Source: an uncultured Ruminococcus sp. (lineage in GTDB: Bacteria > Bacillota > Clostridia > Oscillospirales > Acutalibacteraceae). Taken from it: 36,921 bases of DNA. The translations under genes and the position numbers were made by a program. The notes below the pieces were generated by a model. That model had not been told where the DNA came from. It did not search any database and saw only the letters and a list, made by a program, of their open reading frames with translations. Below, in pieces: positions 8,006-16,749 of the stretch; position 1 is the stretch's first letter, and every line of letters starts with the position of its first letter. The stretch covers positions 1 through 36,921 of the forward strand of contig CADCRH010000119.1 of the NCBI GenBank assembly GCA_902803805.1, written 5' to 3'.

Positions 8006-8060
8006 GGAAATATCATTCATTGTAAGGTTGTGAAACAGTGAAAGGATATTGAGGTGCGGT

Positions 8061-8414
8061 ATGAAAATCAAAAGAATACTTTACATTATAATATGCACAG
8101 GGATTATTTTTTGTACAGCGTGTACCCAAGCGCCGCCCGAAGATTGCGCCGATGAACTGATGCGCAATCAATGGGCGATTACGGATTCCGATGGCAAGGA
8201 GCACGGAACACTTTCCTTCGAGGACGGCAGAGTGACGATTGACGCAGATCTATCGGGCAAGCAATTTCATATGAATGAAGAATGTATCGTCGATACGAAA
8301 AAAATTACTGTGAACTCGGACAGCTTCGGGGTATTTTGCGTTGATTACGAGATCAGCGGCAATCATCTTTCTTTGGGATATTACGGCAAGCAGATTTCCT
8401 TAACCAAAAAATAA
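8061..8414 (+). CDS. Small putative lipoprotein
   Basis: 117 residues. Residues 1-19 form a basic-hydrophobic signal (MKIKRILYIIICTGIIF) followed by FCTAC-TQAPPE, which resembles a lipobox with the lipidated cysteine at about 21, although the -3 position is Cys rather than the usual Leu. The mature part of about 95 residues looks like a small beta-rich domain (alternating TLSFEDGRVTID, KKITVNSD and HLSLGYYGKQISL segments). I do not recognise a family. The ATG at 8061 has GAGGTG upstream; the in-frame TTG at 8049 is not supported. It lies upstream of the pullulanase gene but has its own possible promoter and a 200-base gap after it. Confidence 0.65.
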   Translation: MKIKRILYIIICTGIIFCTACTQAPPEDCADELMRNQWAITDSDGKEHGTLSFEDGRVTIDADLSGKQFHMNEECIVDTKKITVNSDSFGVFCVDYEISGNHLSLGYYGKQISLTKK

Positions 8415-8490
8415 ATGACAGAGGATACAAATATTGGCATCATATGCGCTAATTGTGCAAAATAAACGAATGAATAAATCTAAATTTGTA

Positions 8491-8535
8491 GGAACAAACA
8501 GGTTTAAAATTTAAAAATCTGTTTATTTTGGTTCC
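8491..8535. promoter_or_regulatory. Imperfect inverted repeat, candidate operator of the pullulanase promoter
   Basis: GGAACAAACAG (8491-8501) is mirrored by CTGTTT (8519-8524) and GGTTCC (8530-8535), with AT-rich sequence between. The right arm overlaps the -35 region of the pullulanase promoter. The position would suit a repressor or activator site; no known operator consensus was recognised. Confidence 0.35.
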
Positions 8536-8550
8536 GGAAAATGTTATAAT
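8522..8550 (+). promoter_or_regulatory. Predicted promoter of the pullulanase gene
   Basis: Extended -10 TGTTATAAT (TATAAT at 8545-8550) with a weak -35, TTTATT (8522-8527), at 17 bases. The weak -35 next to an inverted repeat suggests regulated use. The leader is about 60 bases and ends in AAAGGAGAATAACT before the ATG. Confidence 0.6.
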
Positions 8551-8616
8551 AGATATGAATTTCAGCAGTGTCGAAAGACAAATATAACTGCTGATAAAAA
8601 ATAAAGGAGAATAACT

Positions 8617-11538
8617 ATGAAGGCAAAAAAACTTTCCAAAAGCCTCGTAGCGGTTGTTCTTACAACGATTCTGGTGATAAGCTGTTTTGTTATCCCGTCA
8701 ACGATCGTTGGTGCGGAAGGCAGTACAGTAACACTCAGATTCCATTATCTGCGTGAGGACGGCAACTATGAAAATATGTCCATTTGGGCGTGGGCTTCTG
8801 CACCGGTAGGCAAAGACGGTGCCTCCTATGACTTCGTTGACAGCGGAGATAAGGACGGCGCAGTTGCTACGGTTGAAGTGACCGACGGTTCAACGGCATT
8901 TGGCTTTATCGTAAGAAAGAACGACTGGTCACTCAAAGACCCCGACGGCGACCGTATTCTTGACATCGGTGCTGTGATTTCGGGTACGATCGACATTTAC
9001 TGCAAGAGCGGTGAAGAAGAATTTACGGTTGTTGAAAACGACGACGTTGTAAAGGGCATTAAGCTTCAGAAAGCATCCGCTGCATCAAAGACAACGGTAA
9101 CTTATGAACTTACCACAGCAGCCGACGACGTTACCGCAGCGGATTTCACCATTGCAGACCCGAAGGGTACAGCTCTTGCAATCGCTTCTGTGGCTCCCGA
9201 TGGCGCAAACGGTACCATTACACTTTCCGATGAGCTTGATTACTCAAAGGATTATACGATCGATTTCAGAGGCGTAACCATTAAACTGACAATGCCTGAG
9301 TATTTCTCAACCGCAGAGTTTGAGGACGCATATACATACGACGGCGATGACCTTGGCGCTACTTATACAGCAGAAAAAACTTCTTTCCGTGTATGGGCTC
9401 CGACAGCTGAAAAAATCGAACTGAACATTTATGACAACGGCAACGGCGGTGCGCCGACACAGACTGTTGAAATGACAGCAGATGTAAAGGGCACTTGGGT
9501 CGCAACGATCACAGGCGACCTCAACAAGAAGTATTATACTTATAATGCTTACTTTGAGGGCGGCAAGGTGAACAAAGACATCGTTGACCCGTATGCAAGA
9601 ACAGTAGGCGTTAACGGCAACCGCGGCGAGATTCTGAATCTCGACGAAACAGACCCGGAGGGTTGGGCTTCCGATGAGCGTCACACATACGCTAATCCTA
9701 CCGATATGTCAATCTATGAACTTCACATTCGTGATTTCTCAAGTGACCCCGACAGCGGTATTAAAAACGTAGGCAAGTATATTGCCTTCACAGAGTCCGG
9801 CACAACGGATTCCAACGGCGTTGCAACAGGTATTGACCACATTGTTGACCTTGGTGTAACATCCGTACACATTCTCCCGTCATACGACTTCGGTTCCGTT
9901 GACGAAACAAAACTTGACACACCTCAGTACAACTGGGGTTATGATCCGGTGAACTACAATGCTCCCGAAGGTTCTTATTCAACAGACCCGTACCACGGCG
10001 AAGTAAGAGTAAACGAATATAAGCAGATGGTACAGGCACTCCACAACAATGGTCTTGGCGTGATTATGGACGTTGTTTATAACCACACCTACAAATCAGA
10101 TGAATACTGCTTCAATCAGCTCGTTCCGGGCTATTTCCACCGTCCGAATTCCAACGGTTCAGGCTGCGGCAATGACGTGGCTTCCGAGCGTTCAATGGTT
10201 CGTAAGTATATTGTTGACTCCGTTAAATACTGGGCAACAGAATATAACCTTGACGGCTTCCGTTTTGACCTGATGGGTCTTATCGACGTAGATACAATGA
10301 ATGAAGTGCGTGCAGCACTGAATGAAATTGATCCTGAGATCTTCGTTTACGGCGAAGGTTGGACACTGACAACCAATGTTACAAAAGATGTTAAACTCGC
10401 AATACAGAAGAATGCATCTCTTACACCCGGTATCTCTTACTTCAGTGACGTTATCCGCGACGGTATCAGAGGTAACGTATTTGAAGCAACGGAAAAGGGT
10501 TATGTAGGCGGCCCCAACGAAGCAGCAAAGGGCAAGATCGTGAATATGTCAAAGATTCAGGACGGCGTACTCTACACCTCCTCCTATGCAACAGAACCGG
10601 CACAGAGCATTAACTATGCTTCCTGCCACGATAACTTTACCCTTTGGGACAGAATCAATTCTACTAATCCCGATGACAGCGAAGAAACAAAAATGAAGGC
10701 AAACCGCCTTTCAGCAGCAATTGTATTTACTTCACAGGGCGTTCCTTTCCTGACAGCAGGTGAAGAATTCCTCCGCACAAAGGTTGACGCTGATGGCAAC
10801 TTTGTTAACGACAGCTATGCTTCTCCCGACTCTGTTAACCTTCTTGACTATTCAAGAATCACAGACTATGCCGATACTTATAACTATTATAAGGGTCTTA
10901 TCGCTCTGAGAGCAAAGTTTGACGGCTTCAGACTGACAACAGCAGAAGCAGCAGAAAGCAGTATCAGCTTTGTGGAAGACGGTCTTGATCAGGGCGTTAT
11001 CGCATACGAGATCGCAGGCGACAGCGAAAATCTTTTCGTGATCTACAATCCGAGATTTGAAGATACAACTGTAACACTTCCGGAAGGCGACTGGGCAATT
11101 TATGTACAGGACAGCACAGCAGGCACAGAAGTTCTCGGTAAGGCAAGCGGCACCGTAACTGTCAGCGCTTCTACCGCAATGGTTCTTGCAACCGCTTCCG
11201 ATGATGACGAACCAAGCAAGGTTGAGGAAAGTGCTCCTTCCGACATCAGCACAGAGCCGAGCAGCACTACCAGCACAGCTTCACAGACAAGCCAGAATTC
11301 CGGCACTAGCCAAACATCCAATAACAATTCAACGACATCGACAGCAAGCACAGCTTCAACCACCACTACTACTGCCACAACAACAAGCACAACCACCTCT
11401 ACTGCAACAGTTGTTACCGACAGTACTCCTGTAGTGACAGGCGACAGCACCTCTGTTACCGTATTTTTCGCAATCTTTGCAGTAGCCGGCTTTGTTGCCA
11501 TTGCCCTCTACGCAAGAGGCAGAAAAAAAGAAAACTGA
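8617..11538 (+). CDS. pulA: Secreted type I pullulanase (CBM41-CBM48-GH13), surface anchored
   Basis: 973 residues. It cleaves alpha-1,6 branch links in pullulan and starch outside the cell. Signal peptide 1-32 (basic start, hydrophobic core, cleavage near VGA-EG); CBM41-type domain about 35-140; an extra beta domain about 145-225; CBM48/N-terminal pullulanase domain about 235-350; GH13 barrel about 365-790. The subfamily signature YNWGYDP starts at 438. Catalytic regions are DVVYNH (485), GFRFD (nucleophile Asp551), YGEGW (acid/base Glu580) and SCHDN (His671/Asp672). All are intact. Residues about 865-930 are a Ser/Thr-rich linker, followed by TPVVTGDS, a hydrophobic helix and RGRKKEN. This is a sorting-signal-like tail in which VVTGD replaces LPXTG. 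No dockerin is visible. Product call is very secure; the anchoring mode is inferred. Confidence 0.95.
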   Translation: MKAKKLSKSLVAVVLTTILVISCFVIPSTIVGAEGSTVTLRFHYLREDGNYENMSIWAWASAPVGKDGASYDFVDSGDKDGAVATVEVTDGSTAFGFIVRKNDWSLKDPDGDRILDIGAVISGTIDIYCKSGEEEFTVVENDDVVKGIKLQKASAASKTTVTYELTTAADDVTAADFTIADPKGTALAIASVAPDGANGTITLSDELDYSKDYTIDFRGVTIKLTMPEYFSTAEFEDAYTYDGDDLGATYTAEKTSFRVWAPTAEKIELNIYDNGNGGAPTQTVEMTADVKGTWVATITGDLNKKYYTYNAYFEGGKVNKDIVDPYARTVGVNGNRGEILNLDETDPEGWASDERHTYANPTDMSIYELHIRDFSSDPDSGIKNVGKYIAFTESGTTDSNGVATGIDHIVDLGVTSVHILPSYDFGSVDETKLDTPQYNWGYDPVNYNAPEGSYSTDPYHGEVRVNEYKQMVQALHNNGLGVIMDVVYNHTYKSDEYCFNQLVPGYFHRPNSNGSGCGNDVASERSMVRKYIVDSVKYWATEYNLDGFRFDLMGLIDVDTMNEVRAALNEIDPEIFVYGEGWTLTTNVTKDVKLAIQKNASLTPGISYFSDVIRDGIRGNVFEATEKGYVGGPNEAAKGKIVNMSKIQDGVLYTSSYATEPAQSINYASCHDNFTLWDRINSTNPDDSEETKMKANRLSAAIVFTSQGVPFLTAGEEFLRTKVDADGNFVNDSYASPDSVNLLDYSRITDYADTYNYYKGLIALRAKFDGFRLTTAEAAESSISFVEDGLDQGVIAYEIAGDSENLFVIYNPRFEDTTVTLPEGDWAIYVQDSTAGTEVLGKASGTVTVSASTAMVLATASDDDEPSKVEESAPSDISTEPSSTTSTASQTSQNSGTSQTSNNNSTTSTASTASTTTTTATTTSTTTSTATVVTDSTPVVTGDSTSVTVFFAIFAVAGFVAIALYARGRKKEN

Positions 11539-11540
11539 TT

Positions 11541-11600
11541 TAATTCATAATTCATAATTCATAATTACCCTACGGGTGACAGTGAGTGATAATGCAAACA
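11541..11600 (+). repeat. Intergenic repeat element copy 4
   Basis: Starts two bases after the pullulanase stop with TAATTCATAATTCATAATT, then ACCCTACGGGTGAC and GATAATGCAAACA. It is the same subtype as the copy after thiC, and is likewise followed by a long terminator hairpin. Confidence 0.75.
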
Positions 11601-11627
11601 AAAGAAAATCAGTTATTATGAATGAAA

Positions 11628-11670
11628 AATAACCACCTGATATTTTGACATATCGGGTGGTTATTGTTTT
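11628..11670. terminator. Bidirectional terminator between pullulanase and coaX
   Basis: A 16-bp stem with one G-T pair (11628-11643 with 11650-11665, core AACCACCTGATAT) and a 6-base loop. It is T-rich on the plus side and has A residues before it for the minus direction. The rest of 11671-11786 holds no gene that I can see, only a short extra ATGCATTATGAATTCAT tract near 11740. Confidence 0.8.
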
Positions 11671-11786
11671 GCTTTAAAATTAAAAGTTTTACTCAATCAT
11701 AAATGGCGTTGTCATTACTTGCCACTCTCTATAACTATGCATTATGAATTCATCAAGATTCCCATTTTTTATGTCGTTGCTATTTC

Positions 11787-11838
11787 TGACGGTTCCCCGC
11801 AGGGCAATTATGAATTATGAATTATGCATTATGAATTA
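11787..11838 (-). repeat. Intergenic repeat element copy 5
   Basis: On the minus strand this has TTAATTCATAATGCATAATT-type sequence followed by GCCCTGCGGGGAACCGTCAG. The AT-rich end overlaps the coaX stop codon. Confidence 0.75.
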
Positions 11839-12603
11839 ACAATGATTTTTGTCGTAGATGATTTGGAGTCCTTTGAGTTGGAGTTCGTCATCGAGGATGA
11901 TTTTGTGGCGGCAGTAGGGGATGATGTGGGAGGAAAGTCCTCCGGTGGCAATGATGACGGGGGTGCCGTCAATTTCTTCAGAAAGACGGTCGATCAGTCC
12001 GTCAAGCATTGCCGCATTGCCGAATACGGTACCGGAGCGCATACAGTCGGTCGTGTTGGTGCCAATGGCTTTTTTGGGAGCTTCTATGCTGATGCTTTGA
12101 AGCAGAGCCGCGTGTGTGGTGAGGGATTCCATTGATACCCTGACGCCGGGAGCAATAATGCCGCCTCTGTAGCACGAATCCTTATCCACAACACAAATGG
12201 TCGTTGCCGTTCCCATATCAATGACCATCAGCGGCTTGGGATAAGACGCAATGGCGGCAACCGCGCCGACCACTCTGTCGCTGCCGAGCTGTGCCGGATT
12301 ATCGATTTTAATGTTTAAGCCCGTTTTGATTCCGGGCCCTACGATAAGAGGTTCGTGACCAATGACTTTTTTGACTGCCGAGAACAAGATACTGTTCAGC
12401 TGAGGAACAACGGAGGAAATAATGCCGCCCTCAAATTGTTCGGGACAGAGGTTATTCAGCTCGATCAGGATTTTCAGATGAATGGCATATTCGTCCTCAG
12501 TTTTGCCCGTGTCGGTGCTGAGCCGTGAGATAAACGATGTTTTGCCGTTTTCAATCCCTCCGAATACAATGTTTGTGTTGCCTACATCAATGGCAAGAAT
12601 CAT
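11836..12603 (-). CDS. coaX: Type III pantothenate kinase
   Basis: 255 residues, cytoplasmic. It catalyses the first step of coenzyme A synthesis, the phosphorylation of pantothenate. The ASKHA-fold motifs are visible: MILAIDVGNTNIVFGG (phosphate-1 loop), LGSDRVVGAVAA (pantothenate site region), PLMVIDMGTATTICVVDKD (phosphate-2) and YRGGIIAPGV. The ATG at 12603 is chosen because AAGGAG lies eight bases before it and the protein then begins at the conserved motif. It lies 20 bases after mscS on the same strand, so the two probably share a transcript. The stop codon overlaps a repeat element. Confidence 0.94.
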   Translation of the reverse strand: MILAIDVGNTNIVFGGIENGKTSFISRLSTDTGKTEDEYAIHLKILIELNNLCPEQFEGGIISSVVPQLNSILFSAVKKVIGHEPLIVGPGIKTGLNIKIDNPAQLGSDRVVGAVAAIASYPKPLMVIDMGTATTICVVDKDSCYRGGIIAPGVRVSMESLTTHAALLQSISIEAPKKAIGTNTTDCMRSGTVFGNAAMLDGLIDRLSEEIDGTPVIIATGGLSSHIIPYCRHKIILDDELQLKGLQIIYDKNHC

Positions 12604-12622
12604 AATAAAATCTCCTTTGTGA

Positions 12623-13525
12623 TTATTTTGTATTTTCTTTATCATCAATCAAATGAACATCCAACTGATTGAACGGAATTGCAATGTGGTGTTTATCCAG
12701 TGTTTTTTTGATACCCTCCTGCATTTCATCAAGCACAATCCAATAGTCTTCGGATCTGCACCAGATCCAGATACGAAGGTCAACACTGCTTTCATTCAGC
12801 GTTTTGACTGCGACTTTATTGTTGTGTTCGTGAAGCACTTTGGGGTGATTGTCCATCAGATCAAATATCACACGCCGCGCCTTGTCAATATCCTCGGAAT
12901 AGGCGATCGGCACCACAATATCAACGCGCCTTTCATCGCGCACAAAATAGTTGGTGATATTGTTGGAAGTAAGACGGGAATTCGGGATCATAATTTCTTT
13001 ATTGTCATATGTACGAAGGGTAGTGTACATCATATCGATTTTTGCGACTTCGCCCTGCAAACCCTCTGTTTCCAGATAATCGCCGATCTTGAATTTTTTA
13101 TTCAGAATAATCAGTGTTCCGCTGGCAACATTGGAAAGGCTGTCTTTCAGCGCCAGTCCGATTGCAACTGTTGCCGCACTGATTGTGGCAATCAGTGTGG
13201 TAATATCAAACCCGACCGTGGAAAGGGTACACAGAATCAACAGAACTTTGAGTACCGTATTAATGATGGAATTCAGGAAGCTGATAACCGTCAGGTCTGC
13301 TTTGCCTTTTTTCATTGCGCGGACAAAGATTTTGCATATCACTTTGATCAGCCACCAGCCGATGGCAAATATCACAATGGCGGCGATGATATTGGGCAGA
13401 CGTGACAAGAACCATTCATAAGCTCCTTCCAGCCAGCGTTGGGCAAGAGTAAGCTGTTCGTTGACGTCGTTTGACGCAAAAAGATTTGATGTTTCCGATT
13501 CCAGATCAAGAAACTGAAAATTCAT
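12623..13525 (-). CDS. mscS: Small-conductance mechanosensitive channel MscS
   Basis: 300 residues. It forms an inner-membrane channel that opens under membrane tension to release solutes on osmotic downshift. There are three hydrophobic segments: IIAAIVIFAIGWWLIKVI, a second at VLKVLLILCTLSTVGF, and a TM3 pore helix with small residues (ATISAATVAIGLALKDSLSN). The beta domain follows (GDYLETEGLQGEVAKIDMMY, then the PNSRLTSNNITNY motif typical of the family). The ATG at 13525 has a good GGAGGT site; in-frame sequence upstream to 13561 is probably leader. It is the first gene of an mscS-coaX unit. Confidence 0.92.
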   Translation of the reverse strand: MNFQFLDLESETSNLFASNDVNEQLTLAQRWLEGAYEWFLSRLPNIIAAIVIFAIGWWLIKVICKIFVRAMKKGKADLTVISFLNSIINTVLKVLLILCTLSTVGFDITTLIATISAATVAIGLALKDSLSNVASGTLIILNKKFKIGDYLETEGLQGEVAKIDMMYTTLRTYDNKEIMIPNSRLTSNNITNYFVRDERRVDIVVPIAYSEDIDKARRVIFDLMDNHPKVLHEHNNKVAVKTLNESSVDLRIWIWCRSEDYWIVLDEMQEGIKKTLDKHHIAIPFNQLDVHLIDDKENTK

Positions 13526-13569
13526 AGTAACGACCTCCGTTTTTGTATTCGTTGACTGCATACCCCTAT

Positions 13570-13598
13570 ATTATAACACTTTTTCCAAAATAATAAAG
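13570..13598 (-). promoter_or_regulatory. Predicted promoter of mscS-coaX
   Basis: On the minus strand there is an extended -10, TGTTATAAT (TATAAT at 13575-13570), with a weak CTTTAT -35 at 17 bases. Confidence 0.5.
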
Positions 13599-13629
13599 TA
13601 TGCTTTTTGACGGAAAGGCGTTGTCAATC

Positions 13630-13658
13630 TTGATTTTAGTCGAATTTTATTGTATGAT
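13630..13658 (+). promoter_or_regulatory. Predicted promoter of the MORN-HAD unit
   Basis: TTGATT (13630-13635), a 17-base spacer and TATGAT (13653-13658), about 55 bases before the start. It diverges from the mscS promoter across a short intergenic region. Confidence 0.6.
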
Positions 13659-13714
13659 GATAAAGGAAAATAATGCAGCCGGGACTTTTTTTGTCCTTGT
13701 GAAAGGGATTGTTG

Positions 13715-16700
13715 ATGATGGATTATGTATTGCTTCAAAATGTTGATAAAAATTTGATTTATTACGGGATTTACAGCACAGATTCGGAAATTCGTGACGG
13801 AAGTGATATTCTTTGCACCGCCAGAAAAAAATATTTTGAAACAGGTACCAAACAGCGTGACCGCAGTACGCTCAAAACACCATACGAAACCTTTCGCTAC
13901 AGCTACAGCCTTGAGGACGGTGCTCCGCTGAAATTCAGAAAGCTCAGGGGCACACAGCAGATCGAGCGTGTTGCGCCGACTCCCGACGGCTATTATGTCG
14001 AAACCTCGGACTATGAGCGTCACCCCATCAAAAAGACGTATTTTGACAATCGCCATATGTGGAAGAAAACGGAGTTTTTTTCCCTGAGTGACCGCTCGGC
14101 ACCAATTTTTGTTCTTTTTCCGTCGATAGAGGGAGAAAAGCCCGTTATTCTTCGCAAGGTGAAAAACGGCAGGACTGACACCTTGTATCCGTTCAATATT
14201 TCTCTTGACAAGGAACTGACGGATAAGCTGAATATCCTTACCAATGAACCCCGTATTTTTTGCGTGACAAGTTCGGGCAGCTTTTATTTCTGTACCAATG
14301 AGGAAGCAAAGGAACGCCGCAATGCGTTAAACAAACTGTTGGAGCGTGAAAAGGAAAAAGCCGAGCAGGAGGACGAAAACGAATCGGACACATCCGACGA
14401 GGAAGAAACACAATCCGCCTTTGTGGTTGACGGCTCCAAACTGAACGGAGAAAAAAAGCTGAAAGGTTGCTTTGACCTGAAAAACAGCACGGAAATTCGT
14501 GTTTCCGAAATGCCGACAGAGGAAGAAGAACCAATCGGCAATGATGACTTTTTCTCAAAGATCGAAGAAATCGCCAAAAAGAATCATATTGATATATCCG
14601 CCGCCCGTAATAAAAAGCTTGACTCGGATATTTTGCCCGACCGCGAGGACAGCAGCGAAAGCTCTGCTGCTGAGGAAACCGAAGAAAAACCAAAGGTGAA
14701 GCCTGTTGCGGCATTTGAGTTTGACGATGATGATACGGAGCCGGTGGAAGAAATCAATATAAAGTTGGATGATTTTACAGCATTCAAGGTCGTGGATATG
14801 GACAGCAACGAAAATCATCAAAAAGCAGAAGAACCGGTTAGTGAAGAAAAAACGAAAAAAACTGAAAAGCCTGTTGAACAACCGAAAGACAGTGAACCAA
14901 AAATTACCGAACGCGAAGCAGAGGATGAACCTGTTGAGGAAATAGCCGCAAAATCGGAGAAAGCCGACAGCAGCGAGGAAGTGGCTGCCACACAGACGGA
15001 GTGCGTCTTTGCAAGCGAATGTCCTTATGAAATGATCGACAAGCAGATTATTGAAGCAGGCGGCAGACAATATTATTATTTCGGTGATCTTGACGGAGGA
15101 AAGCGCAGCGGCAGAGGCAGAACTGTAATGAAAAACGGCGATACCGCCTATGAAGGTCAATACCTTGACGACAAACGCAGCGGTTTCGGCGTGTATTATT
15201 ACAAATCGGGAAAGCTTTGTTATACGGGAAACTGGAAGCAAAACAAACGGGAAGGACTTGGGATTGCCTTTTCTCCGAATGACGGAAGTGCGTTTGTCGG
15301 TGAGTGGCACGAGGATAGATCTGTCAATGTCGGAGCAAGTTTTGACAGTGAAGGCAAAATGCTTTACGCAGGAAATGTCGATAACGGCAGGAAAAACGGT
15401 ACAGGCATTACCTATAATGACGAGGATAAGACCTTTTTTGTCGGCAAGTATAAGGACGGGGAATTCCTCGGTACGGGTACACAGTTTGACAGTGAAGGTA
15501 CACTGCTTTACACAGGAGAATACCGTGATAACAAACGCTGCGGAAGCGGTACATCGTACAACGGCGACGGTACGGTGGAGTATAAAGGTCAATGGCTTAA
15601 CAATCAATATGACGGCGAAGGCAAGCTGAATTTACCCGACGGCGGTATGCTGAAAGGCAGCTTTAAAAACGGTAAGGCATACGGCAAATGTGTTCTGACG
15701 GACAGCGACGGCAAAGTGATCTATACCGGAAGCTTTGTGGACGATAACTATAACGGCACAGGCAGACTGTATTCCGATGACGGCAGTTATGCCGAAGGAC
15801 GCTTTGTTGACGGAGAACCGACCGGTATCTTTAATGAATATACCAAAGATAAAAAACTGGTTTACTGTGGCGAGTGGACGGATATGCACCGAAACGGCAG
15901 AGGTATCGAATACAGGGACGGCGAAAAAATCTACGAGGGCGAATTCCGGGATTCTGTTTATCACGGTGAGGGAAAACTTTTCGAGAACGGCAGACACGTT
16001 TATTCGGGTGCCTTTTCCGAAGGCAAACGCTGCGGCTTCGGTGTGGAATTTAAAGAGGAAGAAATCATTTATCGGGGAATGTGGAGCGAAAACAAATATA
16101 ACGGCTGCGGAATCCTTTATCGTGATGGAGAAGCGCGCTTTGTCGGAATGTTCTCTGATGGTATGAGAAACGGCAGGATCAACGAAATTCAGAACCATAA
16201 AGTCATCAGACGTTCGCTCTATAAAGATAACGTGCTGACCTATATGTGCGAATACTCCCCTGACGGCTCACTGGAATACTACGGCGGTGTCAAGGAAAAT
16301 ATGCGCAACGGTATGGGCTGCAGCTTTATGGCTTCCTGCGAAAAGCAGTTTGAGGGTATCTTCAAAAACGGCAAGCACGAAAAAGCAATGAAAGTTGTTT
16401 TGAAAGAACTTTCGGCACTGCCGATCTGCCAAGAGCTTGAAAATACCGAATATGACCTTTACCGAAAAACACCCCAGTATATTATCGAGAAGCCGATCTC
16501 CAACGGTAAAGCTTCGGGTATTTACACAGGCAGACTGAAAGACGGCAGACCTGACGGAAGCGGAACGATTCTGTATTCCGACCATCGCTTTACGGGTATC
16601 TTCGACGAGGGCAAGCCCGAAGGAGAGGGTATCATCTATATGAACGACGGCAGGGAACGCAAGGGATATTTCTCGACAAAGCCGTTTACCGACTGCGAAA

Positions 16701-16747
16701 CCGTCATACTGAGCGACATCACCTACTACTATTCCGAAAGGCGGTAA
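13715..16747 (+). CDS. Large MORN-repeat protein with unique N-terminal domain
   Basis: 1010 residues, with no signal peptide or membrane segment, so probably cytoplasmic. Residues 1-205 form a unique domain rich in aromatic and basic residues that I do not recognise. Residues about 210-440 are a strongly acidic Glu/Ser/Lys low-complexity linker. Residues about 452-889 hold some nineteen MORN-like units of 22-24 residues (pattern Y-x-G-x-[WYF]-x-x-[GND]-x-x-x-G-x-G); two more lie at about 930-980, separated by a helical insert (KAMKVVLKELSALPICQELE). MORN repeats form elongated beta sheets used for lipid or protein binding; the partner is unknown. The ATG at 13715 follows AAAGGGA; a TTG two codons earlier is possible. 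Two bases separate it from the HAD gene. Confidence 0.85.
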   Translation: MMDYVLLQNVDKNLIYYGIYSTDSEIRDGSDILCTARKKYFETGTKQRDRSTLKTPYETFRYSYSLEDGAPLKFRKLRGTQQIERVAPTPDGYYVETSDYERHPIKKTYFDNRHMWKKTEFFSLSDRSAPIFVLFPSIEGEKPVILRKVKNGRTDTLYPFNISLDKELTDKLNILTNEPRIFCVTSSGSFYFCTNEEAKERRNALNKLLEREKEKAEQEDENESDTSDEEETQSAFVVDGSKLNGEKKLKGCFDLKNSTEIRVSEMPTEEEEPIGNDDFFSKIEEIAKKNHIDISAARNKKLDSDILPDREDSSESSAAEETEEKPKVKPVAAFEFDDDDTEPVEEINIKLDDFTAFKVVDMDSNENHQKAEEPVSEEKTKKTEKPVEQPKDSEPKITEREAEDEPVEEIAAKSEKADSSEEVAATQTECVFASECPYEMIDKQIIEAGGRQYYYFGDLDGGKRSGRGRTVMKNGDTAYEGQYLDDKRSGFGVYYYKSGKLCYTGNWKQNKREGLGIAFSPNDGSAFVGEWHEDRSVNVGASFDSEGKMLYAGNVDNGRKNGTGITYNDEDKTFFVGKYKDGEFLGTGTQFDSEGTLLYTGEYRDNKRCGSGTSYNGDGTVEYKGQWLNNQYDGEGKLNLPDGGMLKGSFKNGKAYGKCVLTDSDGKVIYTGSFVDDNYNGTGRLYSDDGSYAEGRFVDGEPTGIFNEYTKDKKLVYCGEWTDMHRNGRGIEYRDGEKIYEGEFRDSVYHGEGKLFENGRHVYSGAFSEGKRCGFGVEFKEEEIIYRGMWSENKYNGCGILYRDGEARFVGMFSDGMRNGRINEIQNHKVIRRSLYKDNVLTYMCEYSPDGSLEYYGGVKENMRNGMGCSFMASCEKQFEGIFKNGKHEKAMKVVLKELSALPICQELENTEYDLYRKTPQYIIEKPISNGKASGIYTGRLKDGRPDGSGTILYSDHRFTGIFDEGKPEGEGIIYMNDGRERKGYFSTKPFTDCETVILSDITYYYSERR

Positions 16748-16749
16748 TT

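Noticed and set aside
7850..8041. A 63-codon plus-strand frame between the aminotransferase and lipoprotein genes
   Set aside because: It overlaps the predicted promoters, has no ribosome site and shows no recognisable protein.
8049..8060. TTG start four codons upstream for the small lipoprotein
   Set aside because: The ATG at 8061 has GAGGTG in front of it and starts at the signal peptide; the TTG overlaps that site region.
14555..15607. A 350-codon minus-strand frame opposite the MORN gene
   Set aside because: It is antisense to well-defined MORN repeats and the acidic linker; composition is a mirror of those repeats.
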